A stretch of DNA of 64,000 nucleotides from Dermanyssus gallinae (Eukaryota > Arthropoda > Arachnida > Mesostigmata > Dermanyssidae): assembly GCA_003439945.1 (NCBI GenBank), contig QVRM01002466.1:347501-411500 (forward strand), read 5' to 3'. Made by a program: the position numbers and the translations under genes. This document shows positions 33,688 to 43,079 of this stretch, piece after piece. The notes under the pieces were generated by a model, which had not been told where the DNA came from, ran no database searches, and was given only the letters and a program-made list of their open reading frames with translations. Every line of letters begins with the position of its first letter. Positions within the stretch are counted from its first letter, which is position 1.

Positions 33688-36575
33688 TCACATATCCTGC
33701 AGGTTCGGGCGTGTCCAGTCTAGCAGAGTTCCACGCACGGAGGCGGCGTTACCCCGCTGAATGTCCAGCGATAGTCTCTGGTGCAGGTACTCGACAGCTC
33801 TAGGGTCTCCTGTCGAACAATTGAGCGCCTTGCCGACACGTTGAATAACTTTATGCGTCTTCGGGCCAGGTCCCCTAATGTCTTGAATGCCAGTGAACGA
33901 AAGTCGTGGGGGTAAGTGATACTGGCATACTTTCTGCACTTATTCGCTTCCGCCAACATAGACGCGTGTCCAGCATGTTCCGCTCCCGCACTGACCATTG
34001 AGGGGGCTAATGAGTCAGTAACGGTTGCATCCCATACCAGCATGCGACCCGTCTCGAAGGACGTTAGTGTCAGCCCGTCCGGTCGCTTCCCATCATTCCT
34101 GCAGAGGCCAGGAGGCTCGAGAATGCAAGGAAAGCCGGCCGACCTCAAAGCTCGGCTAAATGTCTCGTTAAGTGCGGCGTGTCGGGCTCGACGACCTGAG
34201 CTTAAGGCACAAGAGAGGCCATGGTGTGCCTGTGGCCCCACTTGATCGCTGCATCTACATTGGTGGGGGATTACGAGAGCTGTCCCCAGGCGTAGCCCCG
34301 CACTAATCCGAACAGTCTCGTCGTCTAATAGAGTGCCTAACTTAGCACTGGGGAGAGCCTGTAACCAGGCCGCGGCGCTTTTTGAGGAGACCGCCCGTAG
34401 CCTGGCCTTGTCAATCGTAGTGGGAGCTTGCTCAAGGAGATGCGTAAACGTCTTCTCCAGCAGTGGGGTCGACCAGCCTTTCTGGTAAAGGGTGTCAGTG
34501 GGTATGGCACCGCACAGAAAGGCTAATCTCTCAAGTAGGCCTGCCAAAGTGTGATCGTATACACTTTGACCTGTATCGTCCAGTAACCGTTTGGCCTTCT
34601 CCAATGCCTGGGACATAGATGAGACGATGGCACCCCCAGCCAACGTTATTGCGTCTGGCATTCCCAGTCCACCTAAGGATATAGGAAGCAGAGCCTGCAA
34701 GCTTGCATCGGGCGAGAGGCGTACGTTCAGGAGCAGTTTTAGTGTCTTCAAGGTCCACTCGTTAAAAACTCGAAGGTTCTCGGTCAAGTCAAAACAATTA
34801 GCCCCTCTAAGTAAGTGAATTATCCGGGCCGCCGAAAAACACGATCTCAGTAGGTACATTCCGCGATGAGATCCCAGCGATGGAAGACGGCTGGCGGCTA
34901 CTTCAAGCATTTCTCTCCACGCGCCTAGAGCCCCAGGTAGCCCCTCTTGGCAGAGAGGAACCCCGAGGAGCTCAATGTCACTCTTCTGGACTACCTTGCA
35001 ACCGGGAAGAAGATGGCATAGCTCCGATATATCCGGCGAGATCATATCCTCGGGGCCCGTGATGTAGACCTCGCATTTCCCAGGGTTTAGGGATAGACCA
35101 CTTACCCTCTCGAAATCCAGGACTCTGTGGAAATCACCGACTACCGTAGCTAGGTCACCCCCAAGCACACCATCTTCTAGGTACCAGGCATTTGGAGGAC
35201 ATTGTAGGGAGTCGATCAAGTCCTTTACGCACAGGCAGAACAGCGGTGGACCTAAAGGGTCTCCTTGTTGGAGGCCCGACTGCGAAGATATAGTCGCGTG
35301 TGGCAGAACCAAGTGCGACGGTTGAGCATAAGCCGCATGTACCTGGTGAAACATTTGCGGGGCGTAGCATTTCTCCGCGTTTAGCAAGTGGTCTCTTCTG
35401 GCGCTATTAAAAGCATTCCTAAAATCCAGCTTCACCAGAACAGTCGAGCTACTGCGGGAGTTTATAAATGCACGAGAGGTGTGAATTCCGATCTCCGTAC
35501 CGCCAGTAGTTGCAAAACCCAGCTGATGGTGATCAATTGCCGATAATATTTCAGCTTTGTTGGCAACGCACCCTATTTTTAAAGCCAACCTCCGGAGTGT
35601 GGACGAGCATGCTATCGGGCATTTAGAGCCATTTCTCTTCTTGAGAGCAAATAGTCGTGCCCCTAATATAATAGGTTGAAGGGCTATAGGGGGTGACCCC
35701 CACCGAAGAATGTCTACAACCTTTGCCAGTGCATCTGCCAGTGTTTCGGCGACGGATCCTAAGACAGCGGACAGGAGGTCCTGAAGAAGTCGAGGCCTAA
35801 GGAAGTCAAGACCAGCTGCAGAGCTCCTAAGAAAGGATCTCACGGCCAGGCGCACTTCGTCGCTAGAGGTAGTGGATGGCTGCATAGTCGGGGGACGAGA
35901 TGGCAAGCAAATATCCGAGGGGGCTTGCAGATGTTTGTCTCGAAGAGATTCAAGGTTTTCGGACTGACATATAAATGTATCCGTAGAGCCAATGATCCTG
36001 GCGGCGCCAGTGACGTCCCCTTTGGAGAGCTTGACTATGGCGCGTCTACAGATCTCATCTTCGGGGTCTCTCCTGGTAGTCGTCCTAGTTTCATTGTGTA
36101 CGATGTTCTCAATCTTTAAACCCTGCGAAAAATCGCGAAGGTTCTTTTTGATAATCACTGTGAGAGAGCGCGTGTCGTTTCGGACTTGCGGAAGGGCAAG
36201 CATCACCGGAGCGAAAGAAAACAGTGAGTGCCAGGCCTCAATGTCGTTGTTTAAGGCGACCTTAAATAACACTTTCGTGAGCTCGTCTGCGACGGACGCC
36301 CTGACAGGCTTGGGCAACACCCGGACTAGCCTTGCATGTCGCATGGTATTCTGAATGTGTCCGACCAGTTCCTTCGAGGTGGCCAATGTGCCAGTGGTTG
36401 CCGCTACTTCTATGCCCCCGGCGTCGGGGTGTCTGGCGGACATGTGTCTAGAAAGTCCTCTTCTTGTATATACGTTGTTACACACAGGACAAGCGACCCT
36501 GTTCAGGTCCTGCTCAGCGTCGCCAGAAACGTTTCGTGGCATCGCTTGGTTGCTGGTAGAGCTGCGGTCTTCCAT
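33688..36575 (-). pseudogene. RLE-LINE ORF2: zinc finger, reverse transcriptase, endonuclease
   Basis: The main frame (951 codons, 36575-33720) starts with the ATG of a TAATG overlap. C2H2 finger: CPVCNNVY...LSRHMSARH, residues about 29-49. Reverse transcriptase: residues about 250-560, with KLDFRNAFNSARR and SGLQQGDPLGPPLFCL, then WYLEDGVLGGD. In the last, the first catalytic Asp is Glu (residue 467). CCHC-like CRCSD...HHGLSC lies at about 775-790 and the endonuclease core RPDG...GRMLVWDATVTDS at about 825-850. A one-base loss in a G run at 33872-33875 shifts the frame. The ancestral tail (TGDPRAVEYL, QRLSLDIQRG) continues in the next frame to 33688. Single-strand nicking and target-primed reverse transcription are the family functions. 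Confidence 0.88.
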
Positions 36576-36577
36576 TA
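36573..36577 (-). promoter_or_regulatory. TAATG stop-start junction between ORF1 and ORF2
   Basis: On the minus strand the ORF1 stop TAA (36577-36575) shares its last base with the ORF2 ATG (36575-36573). In the silkworm element SART1 a UAAUG junction drives ORF2 translation by termination-reinitiation. The same arrangement here suggests the same mode of expression; that is inference. Confidence 0.8.
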
Positions 36578-38113
36578 TAAGGAAACGTTCTTTAGCTTAT
36601 CAACTACCGGCAGCAAAGCTAATAACGGCTTTACTGCTTCGGCAATCGTCGTGAGTGTGGCTGCCAGGTCAGAACTAATACCCTGGAGTACTTTTGCCAG
36701 GTCCGACAAGGTGGTTCCAAAACTGCGTGGTGGCGTCGCTTTCTTAACTTTGTGCTTTCGCACCCTCCGTGTCAAAGGCCGCAGTCGAGTAACTAAGCTT
36801 ACTCTACTATATCTAGGCTTGCGCCGATTAAGGCGCCGCGGTCTGGGCAAAAGAATGTGCGGAGCGCTTCCATCTTGAGTCGACGAGATGCCCCGCAAGG
36901 CTGCAGCGTATGACGGTTTGTCATCCGTGACTCCCCGTGTAGAGTCTCCCACAGGAACCGGGCACTGCGCTTCCTCTGTGATAATCGCAGATGGATTAAC
37001 CATCTGCACCTGTCGGAGGGTCCTAGCTTCCATGATAATTCGGTTCTTCTCACGAAGGTAGGCTATACGTGGACAAGTGGGGGAACCAGCCGCGTGAGAC
37101 CCGTTGCAGGATACACACCGCGAAGGATTAGGACACTCCGCAGCCAAGTGGTCTGACTTGCCACTCTTTTTGCAAGCCCTTCGCAGAGTGCATCTGTCTG
37201 CAAAATGACCCGCTCTTTGACAGTTAAAGCACAGTTTGGGCTGGTCTGGTTCAAGTATCACCGGGTGGACTTTAAAACATAGAAAAACTGACGCTGGTGG
37301 CTGGCGGTCAAATGTTAAGATCACCTTATTGAGCGGAATTTTACCCGCCTGCGTTGAGTGATTGAGGCGCCGCACAGCGGTAGTTCCAGCACTACTTAAC
37401 ACGTCTCGTACCTCGTCGTCGGTAAAATCCACGTTTACGCCTTTGATCCTTGCTTTGAAACTCGTCAAGGCGGGGCAAACAGCCGATACGGAAACTCCAC
37501 CAAGAACTGTCAGTTGCAACAGACTTTTAGCGGCTTCCACACTGCTGACCCACACGAGAATTCCGCCGTTTTCCCGTGGTATCTTGCTGCCCGGTGAGAT
37601 TGTGTATATCTCTTTAAAGAGACGTAGCATTGAGCCTTCCGCAAAGTCACTGGGACTTGAATTGTCCGGGCAGTTCTTGCGAATAATAACCTTGAAGGTA
37701 TTGAGAGATCTTGATGAAATGTCGCTCTTGAGTTTCTCTAGTTGGCGCTGCTCGCGAGAAATTGCACTCTTCACTCTGCGTTAGATCACCACGGAAAAGC
37801 CATCTTTAGGGTGAGTCTCTGTCTGTCCGTCGTTCCCGGCCTCGGTAAGCGAACTTTTTCTCCGTTTGGTGCCAAAGGCAGTATTGCTTCTAGGGGGAGC
37901 GTCTGGCGCGGCTGCCAACCCGGTGACACCCGAAGACAATTCATCTCCACATTTCGACGCATCCATCGTGGCGCTAGAGCTCGAGTCAGCTACTTGTTCA
38001 GCGGAAGTTGGCACGCTACATGACACGGTGTTACCGTCCACACGCGAATTGCACCGCAGCCTAGATATATCTAGGCTATCCGAAGGTTTCCTCCGATTGG
38101 CCTCGTCCGACAT
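36575..38113 (-). pseudogene. RLE-LINE ORF1, gag-like with CCHC knuckles, one in-frame stop
   Basis: An ATG at 38113 opens a frame of 110 codons ending at TAA (37783-37781). The same frame resumes at once and stays open for about 400 codons to TAA at 36577-36575. The intact protein would have been about 510 residues. Toward the C-terminal half lie CFNCQRAGHFADRC, a second knuckle that reads CKKSGKSDHLAAEC with Ser in place of the second Cys, and CVSCNGSHAAGSPTC. The N-terminus is Ser/Asp-rich and unstructured. The protein presumably coats the element RNA. The final stop overlaps the ORF2 start by one base. Confidence 0.85.
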
Positions 38114-38164
38114 CGCAGCACGACTGCAACTGACGAAAACAAAAAAAAGAACTTATGATTTAAA

Positions 38165-38265
38165 AAAAAACAAATACGCCCCAACTTGGGTATCGAACTC
38201 GGTCCCGTTGAGTGGTAGTCGATGGCACTGCTAATAGGCCAATAGACCAATTGGCTCTCGTACCT
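38165..38265 (-). repeat. tRNA-like sequence upstream of the RLE LINE
   Basis: Minus strand: TTGGCCTATTAGCAGTGCC (about 38252) resembles box A. GACCGAGTTCGATACCC (about 38203-38187) resembles box B. A run of nine T (38170-38162) follows and would stop RNA polymerase III. Stems are imperfect. It lies some 50 bases before ORF1, on the same strand. Confidence 0.45.
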
Positions 38266-38289
38266 CCTAAACTACCACGTCTTCCGCTG

Positions 38290-39120
38290 CAACAATGTGT
38301 AAACCTGCGATGACTCTAGCAAGTCGAACTCGGTCAGCTGGAGGCTTAGAGAAATCCGATTCCTCAGAGACGCAACCAAACTATTTCCGAGTGTGCACTA
38401 TGCACCCGTCGACCACTCAGTACACGCACAATCGTTGATGCAATTATGACTGCAAACGTTGAAGTCAAAACTCAGAAAACAATCTATTTTACTGGAGCCA
38501 ACAAAAACACGACTACACTCTGCCAAATCAAACGGCAAAAAAAAGAGATATTGTTATAAATTCGTAGCAAACTATGTGTGTCAATCGAATCCTACTACCA
38601 ACAACTATGGTGAATAAATATGATATGTAATATGTAATTTTATCCTCGCCTCTAAACAAGACGTTTCAAGTCCCCCCCCTTCGATTGGATCGATTTCATT
38701 TCATGCCATTTACCAAACCTTAAAATAAGTACATACGATTATGATAGACCCTAAGGACGCATCGACAAATTCTGATACAAATCTATACAAGTGTTCCCTT
38801 TAAGACGGGTCCCGCCCGCTGCAATACACTTCTACCACTTTTTTTATTTTCCATGTATTTCCGTACCTCATTAAAAAAGAGACATTCATTGAATTAAATC
38901 TAGACTTTCTTTTTCGTCTTTCATCCCCCGCCAGCGACCAGCCGGAGCCGAGAACATTAGCCAGTGACGACAATTTACCTAAAACAGTATTGCCAATATT
39001 CAATCGGTGCAAATTATGTATACGTGGGCATTGCAACGACTGACCACGGCAATTTGCCCGCACCAACACCGTCATGATAAACAGCGCGGTTTATTGGGCA
39101 TTTGTTGATCTACATATATG
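38290..39120. other. Unassigned sequence
   Basis: No recognisable ORF or repeat. A poly-C run lies at 38671-38679. Confidence 0.5.
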
Positions 39121-39130
39121 TATATAAATA

Positions 39131-39850
39131 TTAGGTTAGCTGGCGCATCACTCTCGACATTTTACGACGCAGAACGTGACACGCCTGACGTTTGATGAAT
39201 GCGGCAGGGAACAGGAGATTTTTTTTTATTTTATCTGTAGTTTCGAAACGTTGTCCCTTCAAACGTTTTTTCTCCATGGTGACAGGAAAAGTCGCACGAA
39301 ACCAAATTTGGCGAATTGGGAGACTGTTGTGTGTGGGAGAATTTTTCACTAAATCATCCAAAATCAGTAATATTGTGTGCGCCGGTGATAAAGAGTTGTT
39401 TACTCAGAGCTCAAGCCTATTGCGTTGGACTCGCGCAATCTTCTTAAAACCTCGCGGTAGCATTGGCCGTAGAACCAGGTAGAAAAAATTCTACGATCGA
39501 CTGCTCTCTTGGAAGCACTCATGGGAGGGCTGAGTTTTGGTTTTGATGTCGTAACCATATACCCATAGGACGTCTCCTGATGTCACTCTTTGAAGCACTC
39601 CAGGGAAATTCTACATTTTTGGAACTAACTTCGCTGCTTGATCACCATAAGCAGTCTGTAACGTTTCTACCGCTTTAACATCTAAGATTTGGTGTTTCTG
39701 TGTACAGAACTTGATACAGATTCGTTGCTTCTCTATTGTCGGATCCTCACGAATTGCCGAACCTTGTTTTTTACTTCTTTGAGCTAGACTTCCGACATAC
39801 ACGCCGCCGCCGATTGTCGCGAAATTTTGCCTGCGTAGCTTTTAGACATT
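39131..39850 (-). pseudogene. mariner-like transposase relic, internally deleted
   Basis: Minus strand, from about 39740: KQRICIKFC...ETLQTAYGDQA is the N-terminal helix-turn-helix start of a mariner transposase. Then come NFPGVLQRVTSGDVLWVYGYDIKTK (first catalytic region, GDETWVY-like) near 39605-39530, and after a gap SPAHTILLILDDLVKNS and KGQRFETTDKIKKN near 39390-39240. The DNAPAH Asp and the third catalytic Asp are lost, along with most of the DNA-binding half. TTAGGTTAGCTGGCGCATC at 39132 could be a terminal repeat. This is a different subfamily from the neighbour at 40030-41318. Confidence 0.75.
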
Positions 39851-39939
39851 GGCGCTTTTAAGAAATATACCGGAACACCTTGGTGGTTTTTGTCTGGCGG
39901 TAAAATTCGAGGTGCTACAACTTGCCGATCAGCCCACGT

Positions 39940-40029
39940 TCAACAGCAATGCAAAATTTTTCTCCAAACACGCATATATGATTTATATGATTGGTTTGTC
40001 GATAGGATGACTGGATCTCTCGCAATATA
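39940..40029 (-). mobile_element. Foldback-element fragment cut by a mariner
   Basis: CCAAACACGC...GATGACTGGATCTCTCGCAATA resembles the inner-arm block CGAACACGCC...TTGACTGGTTCTCTCGCAAAAG at 28693-28750. The match ends exactly where the mariner begins at 40030. Confidence 0.55.
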
Positions 40030-41315
40030 CAGGTAGTTCCACAAGTTTTTAAAATAAAAACCAAGAATTTTCCAAATTTTGTTTTTAATTTTTCTTATTT
40101 GATATACTCCTCGAGAAGCTCAATACACTTTTCCCACCGAGATTTCAGAGCATTTATACCTCTTGAGTAAAATTCTGCGTCTTTAGACTGAAAATAGGCA
40201 TTGACAGCAGTTGTAACCTCTTCATTGCTGGAAAAACGCTTTCCACCGAGACGATTCTTCAAATGTCTGAAGAGGAAATAATCAGAGGGGGCCAGGTCTG
40301 GAGAATAGGAAGGTTGTTCAATAAGTTCGAACCTCAGTTGGGCCAGTTTTGCCGTTGCTTGCCGCGACTTGTGTGCGGGAGCATTGTCCTGGTGAAACAG
40401 GACAACCTTCTTCTGCAAAGCGGGCCGTTTCACGATGAGTTCTTGCTTCAGGCAGTCCAACAGTCTTGCATAATATTCTCCCGTGATCGTTTTACCGCTC
40501 TCAAGGTAGTCGACCAGAATTATTCCACGTTGGTCCCAAAAAACCGTAGCCATCATCTTTCCGGCCGATGCCGTTGTCCGCACCCTCTTCGGAGGTCCTT
40601 CACCAGGTGCACACGATTGGCGAGATGCTTCTTGGGTCTTGGAAGTGTAGTGATGGACCCAGCTTTCATCGACGGTCACGAATCTGCGCCAAAAATCCGA
40701 CGGATTTTTCGATATCTTGGCCAAATTTCGCTGTGAAGCGGAAACACGCGCGTCTGTTTGGCCTTGGTTGAGCAAATGTGGCACTCATTTTGCTCTGAGT
40801 TTTTTCATCTTCAAGTTCTCGTGCAGGATGAAATGCACACTACCCAAACTGATCCCTAAGGCCTCCGATATCTCCTTAATGTTCACTTGCTTATCTGCGG
40901 CAACGATTTTCCGCACTTTTTCCACGTTTTCCTCATCAGTTGCCGTTTTTGGGCGTCCTGAACGTAGTACATCCTCGGTGCTCCTGCGACCTCTTTTTAA
41001 CTCATTAATCCAGTTGGAAACAGTGGCAAAATATGGCGCAGAGTCACCGTACACCTCGTCTAACTCAGTTTTCACTTGGGTCGCATTCCAACTTTTGAAA
41101 TAAAAACGCTTGATAACCACTCGAAACTATTTTTTCTCAATTTTTCAAAATCACGCCGGTACGTTGCACGGGAAAAGCGATCAAACGAAATCGCAACGGC
41201 CAATCACCATAATATTTTGACTGCTAGCATTCGAAAAGTTGCCGTTTCCAATAGCGGTGAAAGCGCGAAAAAATTCGAATTCTGAAAAGCTCATTTTAAG
41301 AACTTGTAGAACTAC

Positions 41316-41318
<3 letters not shown>
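40030..41318 (-). mobile_element. mariner (DD34D) transposon, 1289 bp
   Basis: Terminal inverted repeats CAGGTAGTTCCACAAGTTTT (from 40030) and AACTTGTAGAACTACCTG (to 41318) bound the element, with TA on both sides (40028-40029 and 41319-41320). The size of 1.29 kb is the mariner norm. The single gene is on the minus strand and carries only point lesions. The right end abuts a (TA)n tract. Confidence 0.93.
40095..41142 (-). pseudogene. mariner transposase with point lesions
   Basis: The minus-strand frame runs from an N-terminal FRVVIKRFYF start region to a stop at 40095, about 345 codons. The helix-turn-helix region (VYGDSAPYFATVSNWINEL, RSTEDVLRSGRPK) is intact. The catalytic triad is intact: D in VTVDESWVHHY, D in HQDNAPAHKS and D in SPDLAPSDYFLF, the last two 34 residues apart. 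Lesions seen: TAG just before FRVV, no ATG at the expected start (the codon aligned with Met reads ATT), and TGA at 40787-40785 where the family has Trp in WVPHLL. It would bind the terminal repeats and cut and paste at TA, were it intact. Confidence 0.93.

Positions 41319-41368
<50 letters not shown>
41319..41368. repeat. (TA)n tract between two transposons
   Basis: About 25 TA units. A mariner ends at 41318 and another TIR element starts at 41369. Confidence 0.97.
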
Positions 41369-41371
<3 letters not shown>

Positions 41372-41799
41372 GGTCCTCCAGAATTCATCCAACAATCCTT
41401 GCGGTTTTGTACAACTCGATGGAAAAATCAGTTTTTCTAGTGGAACAGTGGAGGAAATGTCTTTGTTTGGAGTGAGAGCAAAACTATCAAAAGTGATTGT
41501 GAACGCTTTTTATCCTGGCATATATTCACTAAATCTGCAGTTGCGGGAGCTCCAGTCTTCACATCGACGAACCAATCATACCTGCTTGTTTCGAGGAAAA
41601 TTTTGTATTGCTGTTGAATTGCATTCTACGTTAGCTCAAAGCAGAACAAATGTTGTATTGAAGACAATTCTTAAAAATCAAAATTCTTTGCAATTCTTAC
41701 ATTTTTCCTTTCATGCTCAATTACATGTTTTTAGAAGAGAGTTCCGCCCCTTATTCCATTGAAACAAAACATTTTGCCGACGAATTCTAGAAGGCCCTG
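41369..41799. mobile_element. Non-autonomous TIR element, 431 bp
   Basis: It starts CAGGGTCCTCCAGAATTC and ends GAATTCTAGAAGGCCCTG, imperfect inverted ends flanked by TA on both sides. The subterminal GGAGGAAATGTC...GGAGTGAGAGCAAAACT resembles the CGTCTTGTTTAGGAGAGAGAG block of the foldback family at 48901 and 54227. No transposase coding capacity. Confidence 0.75.

Positions 41800-41803
<4 letters not shown>

Positions 41804-41832
<29 letters not shown>
41804..41832. repeat. (TA)n tract
   Basis: Continues directly after the 431-bp TIR element. Confidence 0.95.
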
Positions 41833-41837
<5 letters not shown>

Positions 41838-42500
41838 TCTGTGTGTGCTGGGTGTCCCGTCTAATTTGGCTTGTACTATTATATTATTGTCTCTTACCTT
41901 AAGCCCATAATTGAGTGAAAACTGATATTTAAATCATATTTTTTTCGTATGTTCACAGGGGAACTCCTCACAAATATTCTTAATTCATTTCACCTCTGCT
42001 CACTCTGATCAATTTTTTAATTCGGGGTCTAGATCGCAATATCTACAGGCCTGCGTCAAAATGTTTCTATCGAAAATGATTGAACACCGTCATGTAGTAG
42101 CGGCAGAGAACAAGTGTACATTAGCATGTCAAAACGTATTAGACTTTCGTTGAATCACGTCCCACATATAGTAGTCTAGCCGGCGACCATAACTGCTGGC
42201 CCAAAACATGTATTCATACTCACAGAGTTACCTGTGTACTAAAGAGCTGTCATGAGTGGGATCGCTATCTTGCTGAAAGACATATCGCAGTCCCTTGGTC
42301 AAATCATGTTTTCACGGTTTCACTGCGTTGAGCTTAAGACAAAAAACAAGCAAACGGCATCGGGCAAGTCTATTGAATTTCTCGGTCTTAGAGAGTATAC
42401 TATTTTGCTTGATTTGTATGACATAGGAATTTTATTTTGGAAGGTGCTCGTAAACAGGTATGCATATGGGCGAAATGACCATATTAAATGCAAATTCAAA
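41833..42500. other. Unassigned, partly Tc1/mariner-derived
   Basis: GTTCACAGGGGAACTCC at about 41953 is the inverse of a phrase following the transposase relics (GGAAGTTCCCCTGTGG at about 43829), so this may be the far end of the same element type. The frame at 42252-42509 is unidentified. Confidence 0.4.
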
Positions 42501-42529
42501 GATTTCTAATAGAGATCAAAAGATTTAAA

Positions 42530-42850
42530 AAAAATGTAGTTGGACTGTGTCGATCAGCTGACGAGTCCTTGCTGTGTACACCGTCAGGCTCGAAGCAGTA
42601 AGCCCTCTTCGTTTTTTCTTGTCGAACGGCCGCGATTTAAATCCGTTGGACTTTCATGTATTGAGCGTGATTGAGCGAGACTCTAACAAGTCTTGACATG
42701 CTAACGTGATGTAGCTGACTATCGCAATTAACAAATCGTTTAAAAAGTTTATAGGAACTTTTTGATAACTGCAACTTGAAAAGTGATTAACGCAAGCAGG
42801 GTTATTAAAAATAAATGTTCGTCAGAAGTTCCCATCTTGACTTACGCCAA
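42530..42850 (+). pseudogene. Tc1/mariner-superfamily transposase relic A (C-terminal)
   Basis: The plus strand gives L.FFLSNGRDLNPLDFHVLSVIE and a SRHANVM-like segment, matching the third catalytic Asp block (SPDLNPLDF) and the downstream NKS.HANV.SL..AI pattern of a Tc1/mariner family. Related relics lie at 43080-43850 and 47870-48720. Heavily interrupted. Confidence 0.65.
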
Positions 42851-42892
42851 AAAGGCATCTGTAGATCTGTTTTCATTTTATATCGATGTTGT

Positions 42893-42917
42893 TATATATA
42901 TATATATATATATATAT
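42893..42917. repeat. (TA)n microsatellite
   Basis: About twelve TA units. Confidence 0.95.
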
Positions 42918-43079
42918 GCCAGGCACATTACGTCGGAACGCTGGCGTATAATTGTCACGAGTGATAAGATTTTTCGAGTCTGGTTGAAAACATTTGTCAA
43001 CGGTGGCTAACTAAAACATATGTTTTCTGTTTTATTCCCTTCATATATATATAAACATCATCTCCTCCGTCTAAATTGG

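Larger units (their letters stand above)
33600..38125 (-). mobile_element. Two-ORF LINE with restriction-like endonuclease, nearly complete
   Basis: The element has a gag-like ORF1 (38113 down to 36575) and an ORF2 (36575 down to about 33688). ORF2 has an N-terminal zinc finger, reverse transcriptase, CCHC motif and PD...WD endonuclease. This is the domain order of RLE-type LINEs (R2/R4/NeSL/CRE group). A distinct ORF1 with zinc knuckles is less usual in that group. AATAAA occurs on the minus strand near 33622. The 3' end abuts the plus-strand LINE tail. Two further truncated relatives occur at 1-900 and 58640-58900. Lesions: one ORF1 stop, a D-to-E change in the RT active site and a frameshift near the ORF2 end. 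Confidence 0.85.

Noticed and set aside
36336..36878. 180-codon plus-strand frame antisense to the RLE LINE
   Set aside because: Lies wholly opposite ORF1/ORF2 and has no independent motif.
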